Assembly (NCBI RefSeq): GCF_011751075.1
Contig: NZ_JAALLN010000003.1
Span: 248,001-312,000, forward strand
Length of the DNA stretch: 64,000 nt
Direction of reading: 5' to 3'
Source of the DNA: Flavobacterium poyangense
GTDB taxonomy: Bacteria; Bacteroidota; Bacteroidia; Flavobacteriales; Flavobacteriaceae
The position numbers and the translations under genes were made by a program. This document shows positions 53,012-61,606 of this stretch, piece after piece. Under the pieces are notes generated by a model that was given only the letters and a program-made list of their open reading frames with translations, searched no databases and was not told the origin of the DNA. Each line of letters begins with the position of its first letter. Positions within the stretch are counted from its first letter, which is position 1.

Positions 53012-54048
53012 TTATTTTTGATGTTATTTTCTGCTATGGCGATGGCTCTTTCAAGCTTCTCCAGCAATAATTTTTTTTCAGGTAATTGGGTTAAGTATGC
53101 AGAGACTTTGATTTGTTCGTCATGGTCAAGCATTAGGTAATTAATTTGTTCAGGTGATTTTTCACTGCACAAAATTAATCCAATTGGTTTGTTTTCGCCT
53201 TCTTTTTGTTCATTTTTCTCTAACCAACGAAGATATAACTCCATTTGGCCTTTGTATGCGGCTTTAAATTTGCCTAATTTTAAGTCTATGGCAACCAAAC
53301 GACGCAGACCACGGTGGTAAAAAAGCAGGTCAATATAGAAATCTTCGTCATCAATAGTTATTCTTTTTTGTCGGGAAAGAAAAGCAAATTCGCTGCCCAT
53401 TTCGGTGATGAAGTTTTGTAATTGTGCCAGAATAGAGCTTTCTAAATCTTTTTCAGAATAACTGTCATGCAAGCCTAAGAAATCCAGAAAATAAGGATCC
53501 CGAAAAGTTAAATCGGGACTAATCTGCTTATTGTTTTTTAATAAGGCTAAGTCATTAATTATAGTTTCTTCGGGCTTTTTACTAATAGCTGTTCTTTCAA
53601 AAAGCATGCTGTCCATTCTCTCTTGAAGAGTTCTTACGCTCCATCTTTCATGAATGCTCATCTGAATGTAGAACTCACGTTTTATATGGTCTTCGATACT
53701 TAGTATGGAGTATAAGTGAGACCAGCTCAATTGTGCAGACACTGTCTGCACAATTGTAAGGTCTTTAAAAACAGTGTTTAGTTTTATAAAACTATGCAGG
53801 TTTCTTTTGCTGAATCCTACTCCGTATCTTTTGGATAATTCTAAGCTCAGGCCTTGAATTGTTTTCTTTCCGTAATCGGCACGATCGTTTTTTAAAATGT
53901 CATCATTGATAGATTTTCCGATCTTCCAGTAGAGTAAAGTTAATTCCTGATTGACTGTTTTGGCGACATAATGACGAGTTTGATCTATTAGCCCAATAAT
54001 AGAGTCTAATAGTTTCGGATTGTCACTTATGTCAGACTGATCGCTCAT
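53008..54048 (-). CDS. DUF1016/YhcG-type PD-(D/E)xK nuclease-domain protein
   Basis: 346 residues. The N-terminal domain (LIDQTRHYVAKTVNQELTLL, RNLHSFIKLNTVF) and the C-terminal nuclease domain DFYIDLLFYHRGLRRLVAID followed by LKLGKF supply Asp and the DLK set of the PD-(D/E)xK fold. E. coli YhcG-like proteins belong here. Often they are mobile and sit near restriction genes. Here the gene is embedded between a phospho-sugar mutase (4 bases apart) and an ABC exporter (4-base overlap). Confidence 0.88.
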   Translation of the reverse strand: MSDQSDISDNPKLLDSIIGLIDQTRHYVAKTVNQELTLLYWKIGKSINDDILKNDRADYGKKTIQGLSLELSKRYGVGFSKRNLHSFIKLNTVFKDLTIVQTVSAQLSWSHLYSILSIEDHIKREFYIQMSIHERWSVRTLQERMDSMLFERTAISKKPEETIINDLALLKNNKQISPDLTFRDPYFLDFLGLHDSYSEKDLESSILAQLQNFITEMGSEFAFLSRQKRITIDDEDFYIDLLFYHRGLRRLVAIDLKLGKFKAAYKGQMELYLRWLEKNEQKEGENKPIGLILCSEKSPEQINYLMLDHDEQIKVSAYLTQLPEKKLLLEKLERAIAIAENNIKNK

Positions 54049-54052
54049 GCTG

Positions 54053-55780
54053 TTATTTCAATTGCATTCCTGCAATGATGTTTTGTATTTTTTGATCTAA
54101 GAAATTTTCTGCTGCGTCAAAATCCTGTACAGATTCTAATTCGGCATTTACGCTGATGTAGAATTTAATTTTTGGTTCAGTTCCGCTAGGTCTTGCACAA
54201 ATTTTAGATCCGTCTTCTGTGTAATAAATCAATACGTTAGATTTTGGTAAGTTCATTACAGATTCTTCACCTGTAAAAAGATTCAACGCTACAGAAGATT
54301 GGTAATCTTCAACCATAATAACACGTTGTCCACTGATTTCTTTCAAAGGATTCTCACGTAAACTAATCATCATCTGATTGATTTCTTCCAGACCTTCCAT
54401 GCCTTTTTTGGTTAATGAAACCAAATGTTCTTTATAGAAACCATTTTCAACATAAAGTTGTAAAAGTTCTTTGTAAACAGAGCTTCCGGCTGCTTTTGCC
54501 TGTGCGGCTACTTCACAGATTAATAGGGTAGCGGCAACAGCATCTTTGTCTCTTACAGCGTCACCAACCATAAAGCCAAAGCTTTCTTCACCACCTCCAA
54601 TAAATTGAAGTTCAGGGAAATCTTTGATCATTTTGGCAATCCATTTAAAGCCGGTAAGACCCACTTTGCATTCTACGCCATAGCTTGTCGCTAATTCCAT
54701 CATCATTGGAGTGGAAACAATTGTAGAACCAATGAATTGTTTTCCATTAATTTTTCCGGCTTTTTTCCATTGTTTTAATAAAAAAGATGTCATTAAAACC
54801 ATGGTCTGATTCCCGTTAAGCAAAATCATTTTGCCTTCGTTGTTTCTAACAGCAACACCTAGACGATCACAGTCAGGATCTGTTCCGACTACAAGATCAG
54901 AATTGGTTTTTTCTGCCAAAGCCAAAGCCATAGTCAAGGCTTCAGGTTCTTCCGGGTTTGGAGATTTTACTGTTGGAAAATTTCCGTCCGGAACAGCTTG
55001 TTCTGGAACAATGTGCACATTGGTATATCCGGCCTGAGACAAAGTCTCCGGGATCGATTTTATAGAAGTTCCGTGCAAAGAGGTGAAAACGATTTGCAGG
55101 TTTTCTTTTGCTTCTGTGGGTGTGTTAAAACTGGCATTTTCAATAGAAGACTTTATAAAAGCTTTGTCAATTTCAGTGTCTATATACTGAATCAGTTTTT
55201 CGTTAGCCTGATATTTGATTTTATCGTAGCTTAAATTTTCAATAATAGTGATGATTTCAGCATCTTGTGGAGGAACTATTTGCCCTCCGTCTTCCCAATA
55301 CACTTTATAACCATTGTATTCCGGTGGATTATGCGAAGCGGTAAGTACAATTCCGCATTGGCAACCTAAATACTTAAGAGCAAAAGACAATTCAGGAGTA
55401 GGTCGTAAATCTGAAAACAAATAAACCTGAATTCCGTTTGCAGAAAAAACGTCTGCAACAACTTTGGCTAAGGTGTTGCTGTTATGACGACAATCATAAG
55501 CAATGACCACTTTTAAAGGTTGATTTGGAAATACCTGATGCATATAATCCGAAAGCCCTTGTGTGTTTTTACCGAGAGTGTATTTGTTGATTCTGTTGCT
55601 TCCAACACCCATAACACCACGCATTCCGCCAGTTCCAAACTCAAGGTTTTTGTAAAAGCTTTCCTCAAGTTCTTTTGGGGATGTGGTCATTAATTCTTTA
55701 ACAGCTGCTTGTGTTTCGCTGTCAAATGTTGGGGTCAGCCATTCGTTTACAGCATTTAATATGTTAGGTGCTATATTCAT
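54053..55780 (-). CDS. Phospho-sugar mutase (phosphoglucomutase/phosphomannomutase family)
   Basis: 575 residues. Active-site Ser loop [16 protein letters not shown] (about 145-160), metal loop [13 protein letters not shown] (about 300), sugar-binding GGGEESFG (about 385) and phosphate-binding [12 protein letters not shown] near the C-terminus. It interconverts hexose 1- and 6-phosphates for polysaccharide and lipid-sugar synthesis. First gene of an operon with the DUF1016 protein and the ABC exporter. Confidence 0.94.
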   Translation of the reverse strand: MNIAPNILNAVNEWLTPTFDSETQAAVKELMTTSPKELEESFYKNLEFGTGGMRGVMGVGSNRINKYTLGKNTQGLSDYMHQVFPNQPLKVVIAYDCRHNSNTLAKVVADVFSANGIQVYLFSDLRPTPELSFALKYLGCQCGIVLTASHNPPEYNGYKVYWEDGGQIVPPQDAEIITIIENLSYDKIKYQANEKLIQYIDTEIDKAFIKSSIENASFNTPTEAKENLQIVFTSLHGTSIKSIPETLSQAGYTNVHIVPEQAVPDGNFPTVKSPNPEEPEALTMALALAEKTNSDLVVGTDPDCDRLGVAVRNNEGKMILLNGNQTMVLMTSFLLKQWKKAGKINGKQFIGSTIVSTPMMMELATSYGVECKVGLTGFKWIAKMIKDFPELQFIGGGEESFGFMVGDAVRDKDAVAATLLICEVAAQAKAAGSSVYKELLQLYVENGFYKEHLVSLTKKGMEGLEEINQMMISLRENPLKEISGQRVIMVEDYQSSVALNLFTGEESVMNLPKSNVLIYYTEDGSKICARPSGTEPKIKFYISVNAELESVQDFDAAENFLDQKIQNIIAGMQLK

Positions 55781-55867
55781 CTTTCGTATTCTTTTATTTT
55801 AGATCAAAATAATTATCGTTCTCGGGAGCTGTTGTTTGCTCCCTTTGTTTCTTGTGCGGTTTTTGTG

Positions 55868-56824
55868 TTAAAAGTTAACTTCTCGAGCTACTTTGTAACG
55901 ACCTTCGTTGCTTTTGGTTCTCAGAATAATTTCACCAAGAAAACCTGCCAAAAACAATTGAGTTCCCAAAATCATTGTGGTCAGGGCAATAAAAAACCAA
56001 GGGTTGTTGGTAACCAGACTGTATCTCATTCCGTTATACATATGGTATAATTTTGAAACACCAATATATCCGGCCAGAAAAAATCCGATAATAAACATTA
56101 TCGAGCCCAATGCGCCAAACAAGTGCATAGGTCTTTTTCCGAATCTTGACAGGAACCAAATCGTAATCAAATCAAGAAAGCCGTTTATAAAACGTTCCAT
56201 TCCAAATTTGGTTTCACCATATTTACGTGCCTGATGCTGTACTACTTTTTCACCAATTTTATTAAAACCGGCATTTTTTGCTAAAACCGGAATGTAGCGG
56301 TGCATTTCGCCCGAAACTTCTATGTTTTTTACAACAGTGTTTTTGTATGCTTTTAATCCGCAGTTAAAATCATTTAATTCTACTCCTGATGTTTTTCTTG
56401 CCGCCCAGTTGAATAATTTCGACGGAAGATTTTTGGCTACAACAGAGTCGTAACGTTTCTTTTTCCATCCCGAAACCAAATCAAATTTCTCGGCTGTAAT
56501 CATTTCGTATAAGCCCGGGATTTCATCAGGACTATCTTGTAAATCGGCATCCATTGTAATAATTACATCACCTTTTGCTTTTGCAAAACCGGCATGTAAA
56601 GCTTGTGATTTTCCAAAATTCTTCATGAAACGAATTCCCTTTACATTCGGATTTTCGTTAGAGAAATTTTCAATAATATTCCAAGAATCATCTGTACTAC
56701 CATCATCTACAAAAATGATTTCATAAGAGTAATTGTTAGATTGCATCACTTTAATAATCCAGGTATAGAGCTCTTGCAGTGATTCCTCCTCGTTTAGAAG
56801 CGGTATAAGTATAGATAAATTCAT
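55868..56824 (-). CDS. Family 2 glycosyltransferase (DPM1/GtrB-like)
   Basis: 318 residues. GT-A fold with LLNEEESLQELYTWI, the nucleotide motif FVDDGSTDDSWNI, DADLQDSPDEI (DxD metal site) and two C-terminal membrane helices (about 230-255, 268-295). This layout matches polyprenyl-phosphate glycosyltransferases such as GtrB or ArnC. It probably moves a sugar onto undecaprenyl phosphate at the inner membrane. It follows the DUF4199 gene by 8 bases. Confidence 0.92.
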   Translation of the reverse strand: MNLSILIPLLNEEESLQELYTWIIKVMQSNNYSYEIIFVDDGSTDDSWNIIENFSNENPNVKGIRFMKNFGKSQALHAGFAKAKGDVIITMDADLQDSPDEIPGLYEMITAEKFDLVSGWKKKRYDSVVAKNLPSKLFNWAARKTSGVELNDFNCGLKAYKNTVVKNIEVSGEMHRYIPVLAKNAGFNKIGEKVVQHQARKYGETKFGMERFINGFLDLITIWFLSRFGKRPMHLFGALGSIMFIIGFFLAGYIGVSKLYHMYNGMRYSLVTNNPWFFIALTTMILGTQLFLAGFLGEIILRTKSNEGRYKVAREVNF

Positions 56825-56832
56825 TTATTTTT

Positions 56833-57366
56833 TTATTCTTGTATTGTAGTTTTGCTTTTAAAAATTGCCGCGAAAATTAATCCTAAAACAGAACTGATTA
56901 CTATGGTAAAAACGGATCCTTTTAACAATTCCAAAGTATCATAAGGATTACTTGATTTCATTTTAGCAATAGTTTCGTTAATAGCAGATGCGGGTGTTCC
57001 TAATTTTTGCAAGAACCCTACAGTATATTTGATCATTAATTCGCTTAAAGTGTCTTTTGCTCCGGGATCAATAACATTAAATAACATAATATTAAAAAAA
57101 GCAGAAATCAATATTCCAATTACAGCAGCAATGAAATAAGTTGTAAAAGCATCCTTAAAAGGAAAAACACCTTTTAGTTCTCTTTTGGTTTTAGTAAGTA
57201 GAATAATTGACAATGTAAGGCTAATAACGAGACCTAAAAGCCCCATCCACCACGAAGTGAACAAGTTTAAATCAATAGCATATATCGTAGCAGTAACTAA
57301 TGAAGATGCAATTCCAATCATTACACCATAAGTAATCCCATTTTTCTTTATAACTTCATTGATCAT
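56833..57366 (-). CDS. DUF4199 membrane protein
   Basis: 177 residues with four hydrophobic segments (about 15-32, 40-57, 76-97, 150-170). KRELKGVFPFKDAFTTYFIA and the loop between helices 3 and 4 match DUF4199, a Bacteroidota membrane family without known function. It is consistently found next to a GT2 gene of this type, so it may be an accessory to glycolipid assembly; this is inference. Confidence 0.85.
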   Translation of the reverse strand: MINEVIKKNGITYGVMIGIASSLVTATIYAIDLNLFTSWWMGLLGLVISLTLSIILLTKTKRELKGVFPFKDAFTTYFIAAVIGILISAFFNIMLFNVIDPGAKDTLSELMIKYTVGFLQKLGTPASAINETIAKMKSSNPYDTLELLKGSVFTIVISSVLGLIFAAIFKSKTTIQE

Positions 57367-57485
57367 ATTTTCTATATGTTTTAAAATTAATCCACAAATA
57401 TAGCAATTACCCTATATACAAAAGTGAGATATATATTAAAAATATTGATACACATGAAGAGAGTATTAAAAATATTGATTAAAAG

Positions 57486-57515
57486 ATTTGTTTATTAAAA
57501 AATAAATGTAAATTT
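57486..57515 (+). promoter_or_regulatory. Promoter of the L31 gene
   Basis: TTTG at 57486-57489, 18-base spacer, TAAATTTG at 57508-57515. The predicted leader is about 110 bases. Confidence 0.7.
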
Positions 57516-57582
57516 GCACACTCAAAAATAATTAAATTTTTAAACAAAAAAGAGTAGCGTTTGTTTACACCTTTTTCTAACC

Positions 57583-57624
57583 ATGGAAAAGCTTCAAAAT
57601 AAAAATGCTCTGAACAATAAATAA
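57583..57624 (+). other. Possible 13-codon leader peptide before L31
   Basis: ATG to TAA encoding [13 protein letters not shown], ending 8 bases before the L31 start codon. It begins well inside the leader. The coding is short and could be chance. Confidence 0.3.
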
Positions 57625-57632
57625 AAGAAAAG

Positions 57633-57887
57633 ATGAAAAAAGGAATTCACCCAGAAAATTACAGATTAGTTGCATTTAAAGACATGTCAAACGATGACGT
57701 TTTTATCACTAAATCTACTGCAGATACAAAAGAAACAATTGAAGTTGACGGAGTTGAGTATCCAGTTGTAAAAATGGAGATTTCTAGAACATCTCACCCT
57801 TTTTATACTGGTAAATCTAAACTTATCGATACTGCAGGACGTATTGATAAATTCAAAACTAAATATGCTAAACACGCTAAAAAATAA
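57633..57887 (+). CDS. rpmE2: 50S ribosomal protein L31, type B
   Basis: 84 residues. [20 protein letters not shown] at the start and [20 protein letters not shown] in the middle are type-B L31 hallmarks. No CxxC pairs, so this is the zinc-free form that can stand in when zinc is low. The protein bridges the two ribosomal subunits. Own promoter and terminator. Confidence 0.95.
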
Positions 57888-57906
57888 TAGCTGTTTTATT
57901 TCATAC

Positions 57907-57938
57907 AAAAGCCTTCCATTCGGGAGGCTTTTTTTTAT
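57907..57938 (+). terminator. Terminator of L31
   Basis: AAAAGCCTTCC (57907-57917) pairs with GGGAGGCTTTT (57922-57932) with one G-T pair, loop ATTC, T8 tail. Confidence 0.88.
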
Positions 57939-57973
57939 GTCTTTTTCTAGCGGAAGAAGGCATAACTTCTGTT

Positions 57974-58051
57974 TTAAACCATGTAAGTGATATAAGTTCA
58001 TATCAATTTGGGGTTTTTCTTCGATGCGCTTACAGTACTTATATGGTTTAA
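57974..58051. repeat. Inverted repeat between L31 and GlmU-like genes
   Basis: TTAAACCATGTAAG (57974-57987) pairs with CTTATATGGTTTAA (58038-58051), one G-T pair. An inner palindrome GATAT/ATATC (about 57989-58004) makes a branched fold possible. No T-tract follows. Confidence 0.65.
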
Positions 58052-58207
58052 CTCTTCTTAAAAAAAAGTTGGTACTTTTTAAGCAAGACCTGAAATAATG
58101 TATGAATTAGTAGCGATATCACTTTGGCTGTATTTTCTTTCTTTAAAATAGTTGTAACTTTGAACCTGATAACCAAATCAAGATTTTAACAAATATTAAA
58201 TTTATTT

Positions 58208-59383
58208 ATGAACTACATTCTTTTTGACGGTCCCGTCCGGAATGCTTTATTGCCTTTTACTTTTACCAGACCTGTGGCTGATATTTTAATTGGAATTATG
58301 ACCATTCGCCAAAAATGGGAAATGCGTTTAGGTTCAACAATAACAACCATTACAGAAGAATATTTGTCGGAAAAATTTCCGATGGTAGAATTAGAAGAAA
58401 ATGTAATGATCAATGCTGCGTTTTTGCCAAATGAAACGCTTGCAGAAATGGTTTCTAATCTAACCGTGAATCAGGCGATTTTTAAAGGAGATGATGTAAT
58501 TGCTTTTTTTGCAACAGAGAATCAGGAAGAAGTTGATTTTGATTCATATGAAATCATTTCCTATGAGGGCGAGTGTTTGACTGTAGAGCATACCTGGGAT
58601 ATATTTTCTAAAAATGATGCCGCCATCCGCGAAGATTTTAAATATCTGACGGAAGACAGGAAATCAATGCCAATCCCGAAAAGTGTAAATGCTATCGCCC
58701 CTGAGAATATATTTATTGAAGAGGGTGCTAAATTAGAATTCGTTACTTTAAACGCTTCAACAGGTCCTATATATATAGGTAAGAACAGCGAAATTATGGA
58801 AGGCTCAGCAATTCGTGGTCCTTTTGCTTTGTGTGAAAATGCACAGGTAAAATTAAATGCCAAAGTGTACGGAGCAACTACCGTTGGTGTGGGGTCAAGA
58901 ATTGGAGGAGAAGTAAAGAATTCGGTTCTTTTTGCCAATTCCAATAAAGGACATGATGGGTTTTTAGGAGATTCTGTTTTAGGAGAATGGTGCAATATTG
59001 GTGCCGATTCTAACAATTCAAATCTAAAAAACAACTACGAAGAGGTGAAATTATGGAGCTACGAGACAGAAGGTTTTGCAAAAACCGGACTTCAGTTTTG
59101 TGGTTTGATGATGGGAGATCACAGTAAATGCGGAATTAACACTATGTTTAATACCGGAACTGTTATCGGAGTAAGTACTAATATTTTTGGTAGTGGCTTC
59201 CCGCGCAATTTTGTTCCGAGTTTTTCCTGGGGTGGTGCGGCCGGTTTTACAACCTATGTAACAAAAAAAGCTTTTGAAACCGCTAAACTGGTTATGGGGC
59301 GCAGAAATATAGACTTTGATGCAACTGAAGCTGCAATCCTGGAACACATTTTTGAGGAAACCAAAAAATGGAGAAAGGATTAA
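58208..59383 (+). CDS. GlmU-family sugar-nucleotide transferase-like protein
   Basis: 391 residues. N-terminal 190 residues are a degenerate nucleotidyltransferase-like region (YILFDGPVRNALLPFTFTRP, where active enzymes have a GxGxRM loop). The rest is a left-handed beta helix of hexapeptide repeats (GPIYIGKNSEIMEGSAIRGP, GDHSKCGINTMFNTGTVIGV). Bacteroidota GlmU-like proteins share this layout. It could be a UDP-GlcNAc pathway acetyltransferase or relative; the reaction is not certain. Confidence 0.85.
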   Translation: MNYILFDGPVRNALLPFTFTRPVADILIGIMTIRQKWEMRLGSTITTITEEYLSEKFPMVELEENVMINAAFLPNETLAEMVSNLTVNQAIFKGDDVIAFFATENQEEVDFDSYEIISYEGECLTVEHTWDIFSKNDAAIREDFKYLTEDRKSMPIPKSVNAIAPENIFIEEGAKLEFVTLNASTGPIYIGKNSEIMEGSAIRGPFALCENAQVKLNAKVYGATTVGVGSRIGGEVKNSVLFANSNKGHDGFLGDSVLGEWCNIGADSNNSNLKNNYEEVKLWSYETEGFAKTGLQFCGLMMGDHSKCGINTMFNTGTVIGVSTNIFGSGFPRNFVPSFSWGGAAGFTTYVTKKAFETAKLVMGRRNIDFDATEAAILEHIFEETKKWRKD

Positions 59384-59404
59384 TGAGATAATCAGATAAT
59401 TTTT

Positions 59405-59446
59405 AAAATCGATATTTACTTTGTAAATGTCGATTTTGTTTTTTTA
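59405..59446 (+). terminator. Terminator of the GlmU-like gene
   Basis: AAAATCGA/TCGATTTT plus ATTTAC/GTAAAT stem (59405-59419 with 59423-59437), T-rich tail to 59446. Confidence 0.85.
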
Positions 59447-59684
59447 GTGAAGAGTAATGATTGCATTATCTAATTAACTCAAGTTGTTGATCGTGAAATG
59501 TGAAAAGTAATAAGTTTTGTTTAATTGATTGCTATCTTGCTTTGTGCGAACATATAGTTGCTTCGGATTACTGAAATAGAGTAACAATTCATCCAAATTC
59601 TATAGCTTCGTCCAGAGAAAAAAATCTGTTAATCAAAGCATACGGCCTTTCTGACCGACATGTCACATTTCACATGTTACATTT

Positions 59685-59754
59685 CACAACTCACAACTCA
59701 CAACTCACAACTCACAACTCATAACTCATAACTCATAACTCATAACTCACATCT
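59685..59754. repeat. Perfect-period 7-bp tandem array
   Basis: Ten heptamers in register: five CACAACT, four CATAACT, one CACATCT. It lies in the 520-base gene-free gap 59384-59903, whose other contents are the GlmU-like terminator and the ABC-F promoter. Blocks of identical variants suggest expansion by slippage. Confidence 0.9.
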
Positions 59755-59808
59755 CACAAATAGAAACTCAAATTAATTATCAAATCCACACATTTTCTAA
59801 TGATCTAA

Positions 59809-59838
59809 TTGCCTAATTATCTAATTAATCTATCTTTG
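59809..59838 (+). promoter_or_regulatory. Promoter of the ABC-F gene
   Basis: TTG at 59809-59811, 19-base spacer, TATCTTTG at 59831-59838. The leader (about 60 bases) contains short AGTCTAA/AAATCTAA motifs like the heptamer arrays. Confidence 0.7.
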
Positions 59839-59903
59839 CACCTTCAAAAAAATGCTGTCGAGAAGTCTAAGAATCAAAGCAGTCTAAAATCTAAAAAATC
59901 AAA

Positions 59904-61538
59904 ATGATTACAGTTAACGATATTTCAGTTCAGTTTGGTGGAACTACTCTTTTTAGCGATGTCTCTTTTGCTATAAATGAGAATGATAAAATTGCCCTTA
60001 TGGGTAAAAATGGTGCGGGAAAATCGACACTTTTGAAAATAATTGCAGGAGTGAATAAGCCATCAACAGGAAATATTTCAGCTCCAAAAGAAGCGGTAAT
60101 TGCCTATCTGCCGCAGCATTTGCTTGCAGAGGATGGTGCAACAGTTATGGAAGAGGCATCAAAAGCTTTTGGTGAAATCTTTAGCATGAAGGCCGAAATT
60201 GATGAAATCAATGAGCAGTTAACAGTTCGTACTGATTATGAAAGTGATGCATACATGAAATTGATCGAAAGAGTTTCTGACTTAAGCGAAAAATTTTATG
60301 CTATTGAAGAAATCAATTACGAAGCCGAAGTGGAGAAAATTTTAACAGGTCTGGGTTTTGAAAGAGAAGATTTTTCACGTCAGACGTCTGAATTTTCAGG
60401 AGGATGGAGAATGCGTATCGAATTGGCTAAGATCTTATTGAGAAAGCCGGATTTGATTTTGCTGGATGAGCCTACCAACCACATGGATATCGAAAGTATT
60501 CAATGGTTAGAAGATTTTTTATTGAATCAGGCAAAAGCGGTAGTAGTGATTTCGCACGACAGAGCTTTCGTAGATAATATTACCAATCGTACGATTGAGG
60601 TTACCATGGGAAGAATTTACGATTATAAAGCAAAATATTCTCATTATTTAGAATTGAGAAAAGACCGTCGTATTCACCAACAGAAAGCATATGATGAGCA
60701 ACAAAAAATGATTGCGGATAACAGAGCTTTTATAGAGCGTTTTAAAGGAACATTTTCTAAAACCGATGCGGTTCAGTCTCGTGTAAAAATGCTTGAAAAA
60801 CTGGAGATCGTTCAGGTTGATGAAGTAGATACTTCGGCTTTGCGATTGAAATTCCCACCAGCAGCACGTTCCGGACAATATCCGGTTATAGTAAAAGAAA
60901 TGTCTAAATCGTATGGCGATCACGTAGTCTTTAAAGATGCTAATATTGTAATCGAAAGAGGGCAAAAAGTGGCTTTTGTTGGAAAGAATGGAGAAGGAAA
61001 ATCGACTATGATCAAGGCCATCATGAAAGAAATTGGTGTTGATGAAGGAAGTGTTGAGATTGGTCATAATTCACAAATTGGATATTTTGCACAGAATCAG
61101 GCCTCTTTGTTAGATGAAAACGCTACGATTTTTGAAACAATTGATGGTATTGCAGTTGGAGACATCAGAACGCAAATCAAAAATATTTTGGGAGCCTTTA
61201 TGTTCCAGGGTGATGATATCACCAAAAAAGTAAAAGTGCTTTCAGGTGGAGAAAAAACACGTCTGGCCATGATTAAATTATTGTTGGAACCTGTAAACCT
61301 TTTAATTCTGGATGAGCCTTCGAATCACCTGGACATGAAAACCAAAGATATTATTAAAGAAGCTTTACGTGATTTTGATGGTACTTTGATCCTGGTTTCT
61401 CACGACCGTGATTTCCTTGACGGACTGGCAACAAAGGTTTTTGAATTCGGAAACAAACGTGTAAAAGAGCATTTTGAAGATGTGGCCGGTTTCTTAGCAC
61501 ATAAAAAAATGGATTCTATGAGAGAGATTGAGAAATAA
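59904..61538 (+). CDS. ABC-F family ATPase
   Basis: 544 residues with two ATPase domains and no membrane segment. First: ALMGKNGAGKSTLLKII, signature EFSGGWRMRIELAKILL, ILLDEPTNHMD. Linker about 240-320, charged and helical. Second: AFVGKNGEGKSTMIKAIM, LSGGEKTRLAMIKLLL, LILDEPSNHLD. Both sites look intact. ABC-F proteins act on the ribosome in translation (EttA/YbiT-like) or antibiotic resistance; the short linker suggests the housekeeping YbiT-like class. Own promoter and terminator. Confidence 0.92.
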   Translation: MITVNDISVQFGGTTLFSDVSFAINENDKIALMGKNGAGKSTLLKIIAGVNKPSTGNISAPKEAVIAYLPQHLLAEDGATVMEEASKAFGEIFSMKAEIDEINEQLTVRTDYESDAYMKLIERVSDLSEKFYAIEEINYEAEVEKILTGLGFEREDFSRQTSEFSGGWRMRIELAKILLRKPDLILLDEPTNHMDIESIQWLEDFLLNQAKAVVVISHDRAFVDNITNRTIEVTMGRIYDYKAKYSHYLELRKDRRIHQQKAYDEQQKMIADNRAFIERFKGTFSKTDAVQSRVKMLEKLEIVQVDEVDTSALRLKFPPAARSGQYPVIVKEMSKSYGDHVVFKDANIVIERGQKVAFVGKNGEGKSTMIKAIMKEIGVDEGSVEIGHNSQIGYFAQNQASLLDENATIFETIDGIAVGDIRTQIKNILGAFMFQGDDITKKVKVLSGGEKTRLAMIKLLLEPVNLLILDEPSNHLDMKTKDIIKEALRDFDGTLILVSHDRDFLDGLATKVFEFGNKRVKEHFEDVAGFLAHKKMDSMREIEK

Positions 61539-61560
61539 TCTCGTAGTTGTTTAAATAAAA

Positions 61561-61595
61561 AAGGAGGCTGTTTTGCATTATAAAACAGTCTCCTT
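61561..61595. terminator. Bidirectional terminator
   Basis: A 14-bp stem (61561-61574 with 61582-61595, one G-T pair) between the ABC-F gene and the convergent ABC-2 permease. T-tract on the plus side, A-tract on the other. Confidence 0.88.
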
Positions 61596-61606
61596 ATTTT
61601 TTATAA

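Noticed and set aside
50427-54048. Defence island made of DUF2971 and DUF1016 proteins
   Set aside because: The two genes are separated by an ABC exporter, and no restriction, toxin or other defence genes are present; the evidence is too thin.
59685-59754. Possible CRISPR array
   Set aside because: Units are 7 bp with no spacers and no cas genes nearby; this is a simple tandem repeat.
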